Assembly (NCBI RefSeq): GCF_002873395.1
Contig: NZ_MCUV01000001.1
Coordinates: forward strand, 1 to 64,000
From: Vibrio sp. 10N.286.49.B3
Lineage (GTDB): Bacteria; Pseudomonadota; Gammaproteobacteria; Enterobacterales; Vibrionaceae
Direction: 5' to 3'
DNA: 64,000 nt
Shown here piece by piece: positions 56,506 to 64,000 of the stretch (position 1 is the first letter of the stretch; each line of letters opens with the position of its first letter). The position numbers and the translations under genes were made by a program. A model generated the notes under the pieces. It searched no databases, was not told where the DNA came from, and saw only the letters and a program-made list of their open reading frames with translations.

Positions 56506-56679
56506 ATGGATATCGGAACTATTCACAGTATTTGGACTGTCTTATTGTTCGTTAGCTTTATTGGCGTGACATGGTGGGCTTATGGCAAAAATCGTAAAGC
56601 CCGCTTTGAAGAAGATGCAAATTTAATCTTTGCCGATGAAGAAGAGCGTTCTTCTAAAGATCAAGGAGTGACTAAGTAA
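56506..56679 (+). CDS. ccoQ: cbb3 oxidase small subunit CcoQ
   Basis: The product is 57 aa: one membrane helix (IWTVLLFVSFIGVTWWAYG) followed by an acidic tail. AAGGAG precedes the ATG and the stop overlaps the ccoP start by one base (TAATG). CcoQ stabilises the complex. Position and topology identify it; sequence conservation is low in this family. Confidence 0.9.
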   Translation: MDIGTIHSIWTVLLFVSFIGVTWWAYGKNRKARFEEDANLIFADEEERSSKDQGVTK

Positions 56680-57656
56680 TGACTACATTCTGGAGTCTTT
56701 GGATTATTATCATCACAGTCGGGACCTTAGTCGGCTGTGCAGCCCTTCTTACTTGGTGCCTTAAGGACAAAATGGGCGTGGAAGAAGGTGAAGACATGGG
56801 GCACGAATATGATGGTATTCGTGAACTAAATAACCCACTACCAAAATGGTGGACCTATTTATTCATTAGTACACTCGTATTTTCTGCTATTTATCTCGCG
56901 CTTTACCCTGGACTTGGTAATTTTAAAGGCTTTTTAGGCTGGGAAAGTTCGGACCAAAGCGTGACGACATTAGAGCAATCAAAAGTCTCTATTGCCGCAG
57001 CCCAAGCGGATAAAAGACCCGTGCAATACGCAAAAGAACTTGATGATGCTAAAACCTATTTCGGTGAAGCATTTCAGCGTCTAGCTTACGACTCTTCGGG
57101 TACGACATTACGCTCTATTCCTGAAATAGCAGCGGATAACGATGCCATTAAAGTTGGTCAGCGTCTCTTCTTGCAAAATTGCTCCCAGTGCCATGGCTCA
57201 GATGCTCGTGGTCAAAAAGGCTTCCCTAACCTTACCGATAATGCATGGTTATATGGTGGTGAGCCCGACGCCATTGTTACAACAATCATGGCTGGTCGTA
57301 TAGGACAAATGCCAGGTTGGAAAGATGCTTTAGGTGAAGACGGTGTTAATGAGGTAGTCAGTTATACCCTCAGTCTTTCTGGTCGTTCAGTGAATGCCCG
57401 AGAAGCAGAAGCAGGTAAAAAACGGTTTGTTGTCTGCGCAGCATGTCACGGCACTGATGGCAAAGGAAACCCTGCAGTTGGAGCGCCTGATTTAACAGAT
57501 AGAAACTGGTTATTCGGTGACTCTCGAGCTGATGTCACTGAAACTGTAATGAATGGTCGTTCTGGAGTGATGCCTGCTTGGGCGGATATCCTTGGCGAAG
57601 ATAAAGTTCAATTAGTCGCGGCTTATGTATGGAGCCTAAGTAATAGTAAAGACTAA
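56679..57656 (+). CDS. ccoP: cbb3 oxidase dihaem cytochrome c subunit (CcoP)
   Basis: The product is 325 aa. Two N-terminal membrane segments are followed by two cytochrome c domains with haem motifs CSQCHG and CAACHG. Each has a downstream methionine in MPGWKDAL or MPAWADIL. It receives electrons from soluble cytochromes. The start overlaps ccoQ; a clear terminator follows. Confidence 0.96.
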   Translation: MTTFWSLWIIIITVGTLVGCAALLTWCLKDKMGVEEGEDMGHEYDGIRELNNPLPKWWTYLFISTLVFSAIYLALYPGLGNFKGFLGWESSDQSVTTLEQSKVSIAAAQADKRPVQYAKELDDAKTYFGEAFQRLAYDSSGTTLRSIPEIAADNDAIKVGQRLFLQNCSQCHGSDARGQKGFPNLTDNAWLYGGEPDAIVTTIMAGRIGQMPGWKDALGEDGVNEVVSYTLSLSGRSVNAREAEAGKKRFVVCAACHGTDGKGNPAVGAPDLTDRNWLFGDSRADVTETVMNGRSGVMPAWADILGEDKVQLVAAYVWSLSNSKD

Positions 57657-57666
57657 TACACATCAT

Positions 57667-57694
57667 GACAGCCTCGATCTGGAGGCTGTCTTTT
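57667..57694 (+). terminator. Terminator after ccoP
   Basis: Stem GACAGCCTC, loop GATCTG, GAGGCTGTC and five T residues. It separates oxidase from assembly genes. Confidence 0.88.
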
Positions 57695-57739
57695 TCACCT
57701 ATTTGTAATCTTTCTTTATTGAGTTGTTGAGAATGCTTT

Positions 57740-58222
57740 ATGATAATAAAACCTTGGTATAAACAGTTTTGGCCATGGTTCCTAATCGCCTTACCATCAA
57801 CGGTTGTGATTTGGACTTTGGTTGTCGTGTATGTCTTTTCTTTAAACTCTGTCTCCTTAGTGACAGAGGATTATTATAAAAAAGGCAAAGGGATTAATAT
57901 TGATATAACAAAAGTAGAGGCAGCTAAAAGCTTAGGGCTAAAAGCAAACATCCTCTCTGATGGGCGTGACATTATCATCAATTTTGATAAAGGTTCCCTT
58001 CCTCACTACCCAGCGATAACTGCTCTTTTTGCCCATCGCACACTTCCAGATCATGATTTTAACCAATTACTTACCGCTGATGCGAATGGCTCCTACCGCT
58101 TAAATCGAGATGATGAACTACAAGGACCATGGTTTATTGAGCTCACGCCACATAATAGTGAATGGCTTATTCAAGGACGTGTAAATTTCCCCTCTTTGCA
58201 GGCAACTCAACTATTAAATTAA
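57740..58222 (+). CDS. ccoH: FixH/CcoH family cbb3 assembly protein
   Basis: The product is 160 aa, with one membrane anchor (FLIALPSTVVIWTLVVVYVFS) and a periplasmic domain with the FixH word TEDYYKKGKGIN. CcoH is needed for stable assembly of the oxidase. It heads the assembly cluster ccoH-ccoI-ccoS; no ccoG is present in this window. Confidence 0.9.
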   Translation: MIIKPWYKQFWPWFLIALPSTVVIWTLVVVYVFSLNSVSLVTEDYYKKGKGINIDITKVEAAKSLGLKANILSDGRDIIINFDKGSLPHYPAITALFAHRTLPDHDFNQLLTADANGSYRLNRDDELQGPWFIELTPHNSEWLIQGRVNFPSLQATQLLN

Positions 58223-58229
58223 GATTACT

Positions 58230-60596
58230 ATGTGCCGATCGTGTTACCACTGTGGTGAAGATGTACCAGCCAACACCGATTTCAAAGTAGAGATCTTAGG
58301 CAAAATCAGGGCGATGTGCTGCCCTGGTTGTGAGACGGTAGCGGAAACTATCATTGCTAGCGGGCTTATTTCTTATTACCAATATCGCACCTCTCCAGCG
58401 GATAAAGTTGATCTCGTTCCTGAACAAATTAAAGCACTTATTCACTACGATAATGAAGAGGTTCAAGCTGAATTTGTTCATAATCTTGAAGGTGAACAGC
58501 GACAAGTGACACTGTCACTCGATGGCGTATCTTGCGCGGCTTGTGCATGGCTAATTGAAAAACAAATCATGGCGCAAACTGGTGCTATCAATATTCGCGT
58601 GAATATGGCGACTAACCGAGCGATTCTCGTTTGGGATAGCCAAGCCGTTCAATTAAGCACCTTACTCGAAGTTATCCATCGCTTAGGCTATAAAGCGGCG
58701 CCTTTTGAAGCAGATAGCCAAGAAGCGTCATATCATGCATCAATGAAGCAATACCTGTATCGATTAGGTATTGCTGGCTTGGCGACTATGCAAGTCATGA
58801 TGCTCGCCGTTGCACTGTATCTTGAGGTCTTTGGCAACTTAGAACCTGAGTTTAAAAGTTACTTCCGCTGGGTTAGCTTAATTTTTGCTACTCCTGTTCT
58901 TTTATATTCTGCCTTACCTTTTTATATGAATGCCTGGCGAAGCCTACGAGCTCGAACCTTAGGAATGGATGTCCCTGTATCAATCGCACTGATTTTTGCC
59001 TATATCGCAAGCTTATTTGCTACTGTCACAGAGCAAGGGGAAGTCTTTTTTGAATCCATTTCTATGTTCACTTTTTTCCTCTTACTCGGCCGTTTTTTAG
59101 AGATGCGAGCGAGAAGAAAAGCGGCAGCAGCCAGTGGTAATTTATTAAAACTCATCCCTGCCATTGCGACGACTATTGAAGGTAATCAAGTTCCCGTCAG
59201 CACTCTGAAGTTAGGTGACCGAGTGCGCGTACTGCCTGGTGAACACATCCCAGCCGATGGTTTTATCTTAAATGGTCGGGTTTATATCGATGAATCTATG
59301 TTAACGGGTGAATCCTTACCTGTCGTCAAAACACAAAATGAACCAGTGTTTGCTGGCACACTTAATGGAGATGAGTCTTTTGAATTAGAGGTCACGCACT
59401 CTAAAGCAAATTCGATGATCTCCAACATTATTCGCCTTCAAGATGAAGCCCAGTTATCTAAACCTAAAATTGCTGAAATTGCCGATATTGTCGCGCGTTA
59501 TTTTGTCGCAGCGCTTTTAATCATCGCAGCAGCCACCTGGTTCTATTGGTCACAAGTACAACCTGATGATGCATTTTGGATTATGCTCGCGGTTTTGGTT
59601 GCAACCTGCCCATGCGCTCTTTCCCTTGCAACGCCAACCGCAATCACCTGTTCGACCTCTAAGATGGGCGTACTTGGTATTTTGTTACGTAAAGGGCACG
59701 TATTTGAAACGCTATGCAAAATAAATCATTTAGTCATCGATAAAACGGGAACCTTAACCAAAGGTAAAATTGAAATAGAACAGATTGAGATATATGGCGA
59801 TTGGGATCAAAAGCAATGTTTAGCCATCGCTGCTAGTATCGAGCAACATGCCAACCATCCGATTGCCAAAGCGTTCAAACCGTTTTTATCTGAACACGTT
59901 ACAGTGAGCAATATAACTAATCAAATTGGTTTTGGTATGCAAGGCGATTACTTAAACCAAACCATAAAGTTAGGCAGCGCTGAATTTGTTCTAGCACAAA
60001 CCGATCAAGCGCAAGTAAACTGCATTTACCTATCGGTTAATCAAAAGCTTACTGCTATCTTTCATTATCGAGATCCAATACGTAATGAAAGCGAAGCGTT
60101 TGTACAACAATTTGCTCAATTTGGTATCAAAACCACACTGTTAACTGGAGACTCTCTTAGTAATGCAAAACCTATCGCTGAGAAAATTGGTATAGCAACA
60201 ATCATCGCAAGTGCCAAACCCGAAGATAAACTACGCTACCTCTCACAATTACCCAGCAGTGATATAACAATGATGGTTGGTGATGGTATTAATGATGCTC
60301 CGACTCTTGCTCGCGCTCACTTATCCGTTGCCATGGGTGGTGGAACCGATGTAGCAAAAGCTTCTGCTGATATGGTTTTATTAGGCGATAAGCTCGATCG
60401 TTTACTTGAAGCTCGTCAACTCGCCCTTAAGACTCGACGTATTATTCGTGAAAATTTAGCTTGGTCACTGGGCTATAACCTGCTGATCTTACCCCTTGCC
60501 GTCTCTGGTCTTGTTGCTCCATATATCGCAGTCGTTGGGATGTCAGCAAGCTCAATTATTGTCGTATCTAACTCGTTACGACTTCTCAAAGATTAA
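58230..60596 (+). CDS. ccoI: Copper-translocating P-type ATPase CcoI (FixI)
   Basis: The product is 788 aa. An N-terminal cysteine-rich segment (CYHCG, CCPGC) is followed by a heavy-metal-associated domain with SCAACAW. The ATPase core then shows the TGES actuator loop, CPC in the membrane (ATCPCALS), DKTGTLTKG phosphorylation and GDGINDAP. It supplies copper for the CcoN binuclear centre. It follows ccoH by seven bases. Confidence 0.95.
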   Translation: MCRSCYHCGEDVPANTDFKVEILGKIRAMCCPGCETVAETIIASGLISYYQYRTSPADKVDLVPEQIKALIHYDNEEVQAEFVHNLEGEQRQVTLSLDGVSCAACAWLIEKQIMAQTGAINIRVNMATNRAILVWDSQAVQLSTLLEVIHRLGYKAAPFEADSQEASYHASMKQYLYRLGIAGLATMQVMMLAVALYLEVFGNLEPEFKSYFRWVSLIFATPVLLYSALPFYMNAWRSLRARTLGMDVPVSIALIFAYIASLFATVTEQGEVFFESISMFTFFLLLGRFLEMRARRKAAAASGNLLKLIPAIATTIEGNQVPVSTLKLGDRVRVLPGEHIPADGFILNGRVYIDESMLTGESLPVVKTQNEPVFAGTLNGDESFELEVTHSKANSMISNIIRLQDEAQLSKPKIAEIADIVARYFVAALLIIAAATWFYWSQVQPDDAFWIMLAVLVATCPCALSLATPTAITCSTSKMGVLGILLRKGHVFETLCKINHLVIDKTGTLTKGKIEIEQIEIYGDWDQKQCLAIAASIEQHANHPIAKAFKPFLSEHVTVSNITNQIGFGMQGDYLNQTIKLGSAEFVLAQTDQAQVNCIYLSVNQKLTAIFHYRDPIRNESEAFVQQFAQFGIKTTLLTGDSLSNAKPIAEKIGIATIIASAKPEDKLRYLSQLPSSDITMMVGDGINDAPTLARAHLSVAMGGGTDVAKASADMVLLGDKLDRLLEARQLALKTRRIIRENLAWSLGYNLLILPLAVSGLVAPYIAVVGMSASSIIVVSNSLRLLKD
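58506..58518. promoter_or_regulatory. matS site (perfect), MatP binding
   Basis: GTGACACTGTCAC matches the matS consensus at all 13 positions. It lies inside ccoI, 7.9 kb to the right of dif. Confidence 0.75.
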
Positions 60597-60605
60597 GGAA
60601 GTGCT

Positions 60606-60782
60606 ATGGAAAGCCTGTATATCTTAATTCCTATCGCGATAGTGCTCGTGTGTGTTGCTGTCGGTATTTTTTTATGGGCTGTTAAAAGTGAGCAATTTGA
60701 AGATTTAGATCGCCAAGGTCATAGCATTTTGTTTGATGATGATGCGGTTGAAAACTCACAGTCACAAGAGACAAAAAAATGA
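60606..60782 (+). CDS. ccoS: CcoS cbb3 oxidase assembly protein
   Basis: The product is 58 aa: one membrane helix (LIPIAIVLVCVAVGIFLWAV) followed by the CcoS word SEQFEDLDRQG. It is needed for cofactor insertion in cbb3 oxidases. AAGGAAG precedes the ATG; the stop overlaps the next start (ATGA). Confidence 0.92.
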   Translation: MESLYILIPIAIVLVCVAVGIFLWAVKSEQFEDLDRQGHSILFDDDAVENSQSQETKK

Positions 60783-61456
60783 CACATGACTGGCTAGCGG
60801 CATTCATTATCGGCCTGATTGGTACAACTCACTGCCTTGGAATGTGTGGGGGTATCGCCTCTATGCTATCTATAGGTCAACCTTCTCAACGATCATTTCT
60901 AATCCCATTACTCTACAATTTAGGAAGGCTGAGTTGCTATACCTTCATCGGCGCCATTGTTGGCGGTAGTGTCTCATCATTGCTTGAGCTATCGCAAATG
61001 AGCAATATTTTAATATGGTTACGCCTTGTCGCTGCACTTTTTATGGTGCTATTAGCACTGTACATTGGTCGTTGGTGGCATGGGTTACTCTTGATAGAAA
61101 AAGTGGGACAAAGGTTATGGCGTCATATTTCTCCACTCGCTACTTCGCTATTACCCATTAAAAAACCCATCTATGCACTCCCATTCGGATTCGTATGGGG
61201 ATGGCTACCCTGTGGGTTAGTTTACTCAATGTTAACTTGGTCTGCTGTTGCTGGAAATGCTCTAAATGGTGGCCTGATCATGCTTGCTTTTGGACTTGGT
61301 ACTTTACCTGCCATGCTTATGATAGCTATGAGTATCAATTGGTTACAGCGTTGGGTAAAATCAGATAAGTTTAGACTGCTTTGTGCTGTCACTATCCTTC
61401 TTTATGCAATGTATACACTATTTGCAACCCTAAAACTTCTTAAATTAACCGCATAG
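60779..61456 (+). CDS. TauE/SafE-like membrane protein of the cco cluster
   Basis: The product is 225 aa with about six membrane helices. Conserved motifs THCLGMCGG and WGWLPCGLVYS place cysteines in membrane segments, as in the DsbD-like/UreH-type branch of the TauE/SafE group. The common position after ccoIS points to copper or redox support for oxidase assembly, which is inferred. It overlaps ccoS by four bases. Confidence 0.85.
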   Translation: MTHDWLAAFIIGLIGTTHCLGMCGGIASMLSIGQPSQRSFLIPLLYNLGRLSCYTFIGAIVGGSVSSLLELSQMSNILIWLRLVAALFMVLLALYIGRWWHGLLLIEKVGQRLWRHISPLATSLLPIKKPIYALPFGFVWGWLPCGLVYSMLTWSAVAGNALNGGLIMLAFGLGTLPAMLMIAMSINWLQRWVKSDKFRLLCAVTILLYAMYTLFATLKLLKLTA

Positions 61457-61512
61457 GTCTCTTTTTATAGTCTTATTTTTGCTACCCTTTAATCACAAGG
61501 GATGGTAAAATA

Positions 61513-61526
61513 TTGACGTATATCAA
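61513..61526 (+). promoter_or_regulatory. FNR box upstream of fnr
   Basis: TTGAC-GTAT-ATCAA matches TTGAT-N4-ATCAA at 9 of 10 fixed positions. It lies 17 bases before the fnr start, a position suited to autorepression as in E. coli fnr. Confidence 0.65.
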
Positions 61527-61542
61527 ATAGTGAAATTTTATT

Positions 61543-62289
61543 ATGATTCCTGAAAAGCCTGTGACGAAACGTATTCAGTCTGGTGGTTGTGCGATTCACT
61601 GCCAAGATTGTAGTATTAGCCAACTCTGTATCCCTTTTACTCTTAATGAGTCTGAGCTAGATCAACTAGATCAAATTATTGAACGCAAAAAGCCGATTCA
61701 GAAAAGCCAAGAATTATTTAAAGCTGGTGACGAACTGAAGTCATTGTATGCTATTCGTTCTGGTACTATAAAAAGCTATACCATTACCGAGCAAGGTGAT
61801 GAGCAAATCACTGCATTCCATCTTGCTGGTGATTTAGTGGGTTTTGATGCTATCACTGATGATTGCCATCCAAGTTTTGCACAAGCGCTTGAAACGTCGA
61901 TGGTGTGTGAAATACCATACGAAATTCTTGATGATTTATCCGGTAAAATGCCTAAACTTCGTCAGCAGATCATGCGCTTGATGAGTAATGAAATCAAAGG
62001 CGATCAAGAGATGATTCTTTTACTTTCCAAAAAGAATGCCGAAGAGCGTTTAGCCGCTTTCCTATATAACCTTTCTATGCGCTTCTCTCAACGCGGATTT
62101 AGCCCAAGAGAATTCCGCTTAACGATGACTCGTGGTGATATTGGTAATTACTTAGGTCTTACCGTTGAAACAATCAGTCGTTTACTTGGTCGCTTTCAAA
62201 AGGCGGATATTTTAAGTGTAAAAGGCAAATATATTACGATTGTTGACCATGATGCTTTAATGGAACTTGCTGGTATTTCAAAAGATTAA
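61543..62289 (+). CDS. fnr: Oxygen-responsive regulator FNR
   Basis: The product is 248 aa. The iron-sulfur cysteines are at 20, 23 and 29 ([11 protein letters not shown]) with the fourth near 122 (SMVCEIP). A cyclic-nucleotide-type fold and dimer helix are followed by a helix-turn-helix with recognition helix VETISRLL. It binds DNA as a dimer when the 4Fe-4S cluster is intact without oxygen. An FNR box lies in its own promoter, and cco genes are next door. Confidence 0.97.
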   Translation: MIPEKPVTKRIQSGGCAIHCQDCSISQLCIPFTLNESELDQLDQIIERKKPIQKSQELFKAGDELKSLYAIRSGTIKSYTITEQGDEQITAFHLAGDLVGFDAITDDCHPSFAQALETSMVCEIPYEILDDLSGKMPKLRQQIMRLMSNEIKGDQEMILLLSKKNAEERLAAFLYNLSMRFSQRGFSPREFRLTMTRGDIGNYLGLTVETISRLLGRFQKADILSVKGKYITIVDHDALMELAGISKD

Positions 62290-62421
62290 GCTCTTCACTT
62301 GTGGTGTAGCCTGTTTATGGGCTGCATCATAGTTCTAAACTCTTTCTCTCATTTTCCCTAAAAATCCGATTCATTTTGAGCTACATTATGTATATAGCCT
62401 TACTCTATTAAGGGAATCATA

Positions 62422-63369
62422 ATGAGTATCTACAATAAGATTTTAGTTATTGCTGACATCAACAACGATGAGCAACCAGCCTTAACTCGAGCCATTCAAC
62501 TCGCTAAAAAAAGTGTCTCAAAAAGCCAAGTCACCTTTTTCTTATCTATCTATGATTTTTCTTATGACATGACATCAATGTTGTCTCTTGATGAAAGGGA
62601 TGCTATGCGCCGTGGTGTTATCCAACAACGTGAGTTATGGATGAAAAGTGTCGCAGAACCCTTACTTGATGAATCGATTGATTTTAACGTTAAAGTGGTA
62701 TGGCATAATCGCCCTTATGAAGCCATTGTTGCTGAAGTCTATGGAGGGGAACATGATATTGTCATTAAAGGCACCCGCAAGCACGCTGCCCTAGAATCCG
62801 TCATTTTTACTCCGACGGATTGGCATTTATTACGTAAGTGCCCTTGCCCTGTTTTGCTTGTTAAGCAGGCACCTTGGCCAGAGAAAGCTAACATCATGGC
62901 TTCTGTTCATGTCGGGTCTGAAAATGACGTTCATTTAGGTCTTAATGATAATATGGTGACGCAACTTTTAGATTTAACCAATCGCCTAGATGCGACGCCA
63001 TACCTAGTGAATGCCTACCCCATTACTCCTGTCAATATCACGATTGAACTGCCAGAGTTTGACCCGACAACGTATACCGACGCCGTGCGTGGCTATCACC
63101 TTACTGCTATGAAGTCACTTCGTCAAAAACACGGTTTAGATGAGGATCAGACGGTAGTAATGCAAGGCTTACCTGAAGATGTTATCCCAGAGACGGCTGG
63201 TGAATTGAAGGCGGCAATGGTAATTTTAGGTACCACAGGACGTACTGGGTTATCTGCAGTATTCATTGGTAATACCGCTGAACACGTTATTGATAATATC
63301 GATTGTGATGTATTGGCTTTGAAACCTGATGGCTATATCAGCCCACTTGATCCTAATAACACTAACTGA
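62422..63369 (+). CDS. uspE: Universal stress protein UspE
   Basis: The product is 315 aa with two tandem Usp domains (about 1-155 and 165-305). The second has the fuller nucleotide motif VILGTTGRTGLSAVFIGNTAEHV. UspE is linked to stress survival and aggregation in E. coli. fnr-uspE adjacency is conserved in E. coli. A terminator follows. Confidence 0.95.
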   Translation: MSIYNKILVIADINNDEQPALTRAIQLAKKSVSKSQVTFFLSIYDFSYDMTSMLSLDERDAMRRGVIQQRELWMKSVAEPLLDESIDFNVKVVWHNRPYEAIVAEVYGGEHDIVIKGTRKHAALESVIFTPTDWHLLRKCPCPVLLVKQAPWPEKANIMASVHVGSENDVHLGLNDNMVTQLLDLTNRLDATPYLVNAYPITPVNITIELPEFDPTTYTDAVRGYHLTAMKSLRQKHGLDEDQTVVMQGLPEDVIPETAGELKAAMVILGTTGRTGLSAVFIGNTAEHVIDNIDCDVLALKPDGYISPLDPNNTN

Positions 63370-63389
63370 TCACTCACAAGTCTAAAGCG

Positions 63390-63433
63390 TCCCTGAAAGT
63401 CAGGTTAATTTGGCGACTCTCAGGGATTTTTTA
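63390..63433 (+). terminator. Terminator after uspE
   Basis: Outer stem TCCCTGA / TCAGGGA with an inner partial GTC/GAC pairing and a T run. Confidence 0.75.
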
Positions 63434-63528
63434 TCTTCCAAGCATCTTAAGACTAGTATCTAGGCTAGATATCCGTATGATACGGGCTTCATTTTGTTTC
63501 CATGATGACTAATTAAGATAGACAAGCC

Positions 63529-64000
63529 ATGACAGATCAAACTCCAGAGCGCACCAAAGCACAACAATACAACTTTAATAAACTTCAAAAACGTATTCGT
63601 CGTAATACTGGTCAGGCTATTGCTGACTACAACATGATTGAAGATGGCGACCGCATAATGGTTTGTTTGTCTGGTGGTAAAGATAGTTTTACTATGCTTG
63701 ATATGCTAATCAGCTTACAACGTAGTGCTCCTATCTCTTTCTCATTAGTTGCAGTGAACCTTGACCAAAAACAACCTGGTTTCCCTGAACATATCTTACC
63801 TGAGTACCTAGATACACTAGGTGTTGAGTATAAAATTGTTGAAGAAGATACTTACTCTATCGTACAAGATAAATTGCCTCCAGGTAAAACTACGTGCTCT
63901 TTATGCTCTCGCCTACGTCGTGGTATTTTATACCGCACTGCAAAAGAAATTGGCGCAACGAAAATTGCCTTAGGTCACCACCGTGATGATATTTTAGAGA
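63529..64000 (+). CDS. ttcA: tRNA 2-thiocytidine synthetase TtcA (3' end outside window)
   Basis: The first 157 residues are visible. The PP-loop SGGKDS is at 48-53, and the cysteine pair CSLC at 123-126 binds the 4Fe-4S cluster with a third cysteine later. The enzyme thiolates C32 of some tRNAs. The frame is open to the window edge. The neighbourhood fnr-uspE-ttcA is as in enterobacteria. Ribosome site is weak (AAGATAGACAAG region). Confidence 0.95.
   Translation, partial: MTDQTPERTKAQQYNFNKLQKRIRRNTGQAIADYNMIEDGDRIMVCLSGGKDSFTMLDMLISLQRSAPISFSLVAVNLDQKQPGFPEHILPEYLDTLGVEYKIVEEDTYSIVQDKLPPGKTTCSLCSRLRRGILYRTAKEIGATKIALGHHRDDILE

Overview
This 64 kb window is ordinary, slowly evolving chromosome from a gammaproteobacterium of the family Vibrionaceae. 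Protein similarity and gene order both point there. A Photobacterium- or Aliivibrio-like genome of moderate to low GC seems likely, but I cannot fix the genus by eye. There is no prophage, transposon, CRISPR array, rRNA or tRNA that I can support.

The most telling feature is chromosomal position. A 28-bp dif site (50612-50639) matches the textbook E. coli dif at all but two bases as I recall that sequence. matP lies about 1 kb away. Three perfect matS sites (11451, 15235, 58506) and three 12-of-13 near matches are spread through the window. Together these place the window in the replication terminus (Ter macrodomain) of a chromosome, probably the larger one.

Layout. 2-2491: 3' end of a giant RTX/VWA adhesin secreted by a type I system. 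2598-5029 (minus): yccA, tusE, rlmI. 5225-9446 (minus): aapJQMP polar amino-acid ABC transporter. 9888-10829: siroheme-synthase Met8 half with a decayed methylase tail. 10894-12460 (minus): aroH-type DAHP synthase and yajQ. 12671-16523: a barrel-only PEP-synthase-like pseudoenzyme, a hotdog thioesterase-like protein, an unrecognised membrane protein on the minus strand, and a CvfB-like S1 protein. 16664-18165 (minus): gloA-nemA detoxification pair. 18391-28995: the enterobacterial rsmF-letB-letA-msrC-proQ-prc block, with an ABC exporter inserted between letA and msrC. 29137-38033: a secreted unknown, pepN, a DUF2835 protein and the 180-kDa NAD-glutamate dehydrogenase. 38081-49685: the E. coli-like block pyrD-zapC-rlmKL-uup ... 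rmf-fabA-ycbZ-matP. 50016-53760 (minus): a NosP/FIST protein with a hybrid kinase and a lone response regulator, with dif between kinase and regulator. 54436-61456: cbb3 oxidase ccoNOQP and its assembly genes ccoH, ccoI, ccoS and a TauE/SafE-like protein. 61543-64000: fnr, uspE and the start of ttcA.

Functional themes are terminus organisation (dif, matP/matS), microaerobic respiration and its control (cco, fnr, a candidate ArcA site before ccoN, an FNR box before fnr), RNA modification (rlmI, rsmF, rlmKL, tusE, ttcA), envelope lipid handling (letAB, fabA with a FabR-like operator) and nitric-oxide/quorum-type signalling (FIST protein and kinase). I did not find a wholly new multigene system. 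The best candidates for novelty are two decayed-enzyme proteins (9888 and 12671), an unrecognised 460-aa membrane protein, a candidate unlisted small ORF at 39851-40009, and several candidate operators.
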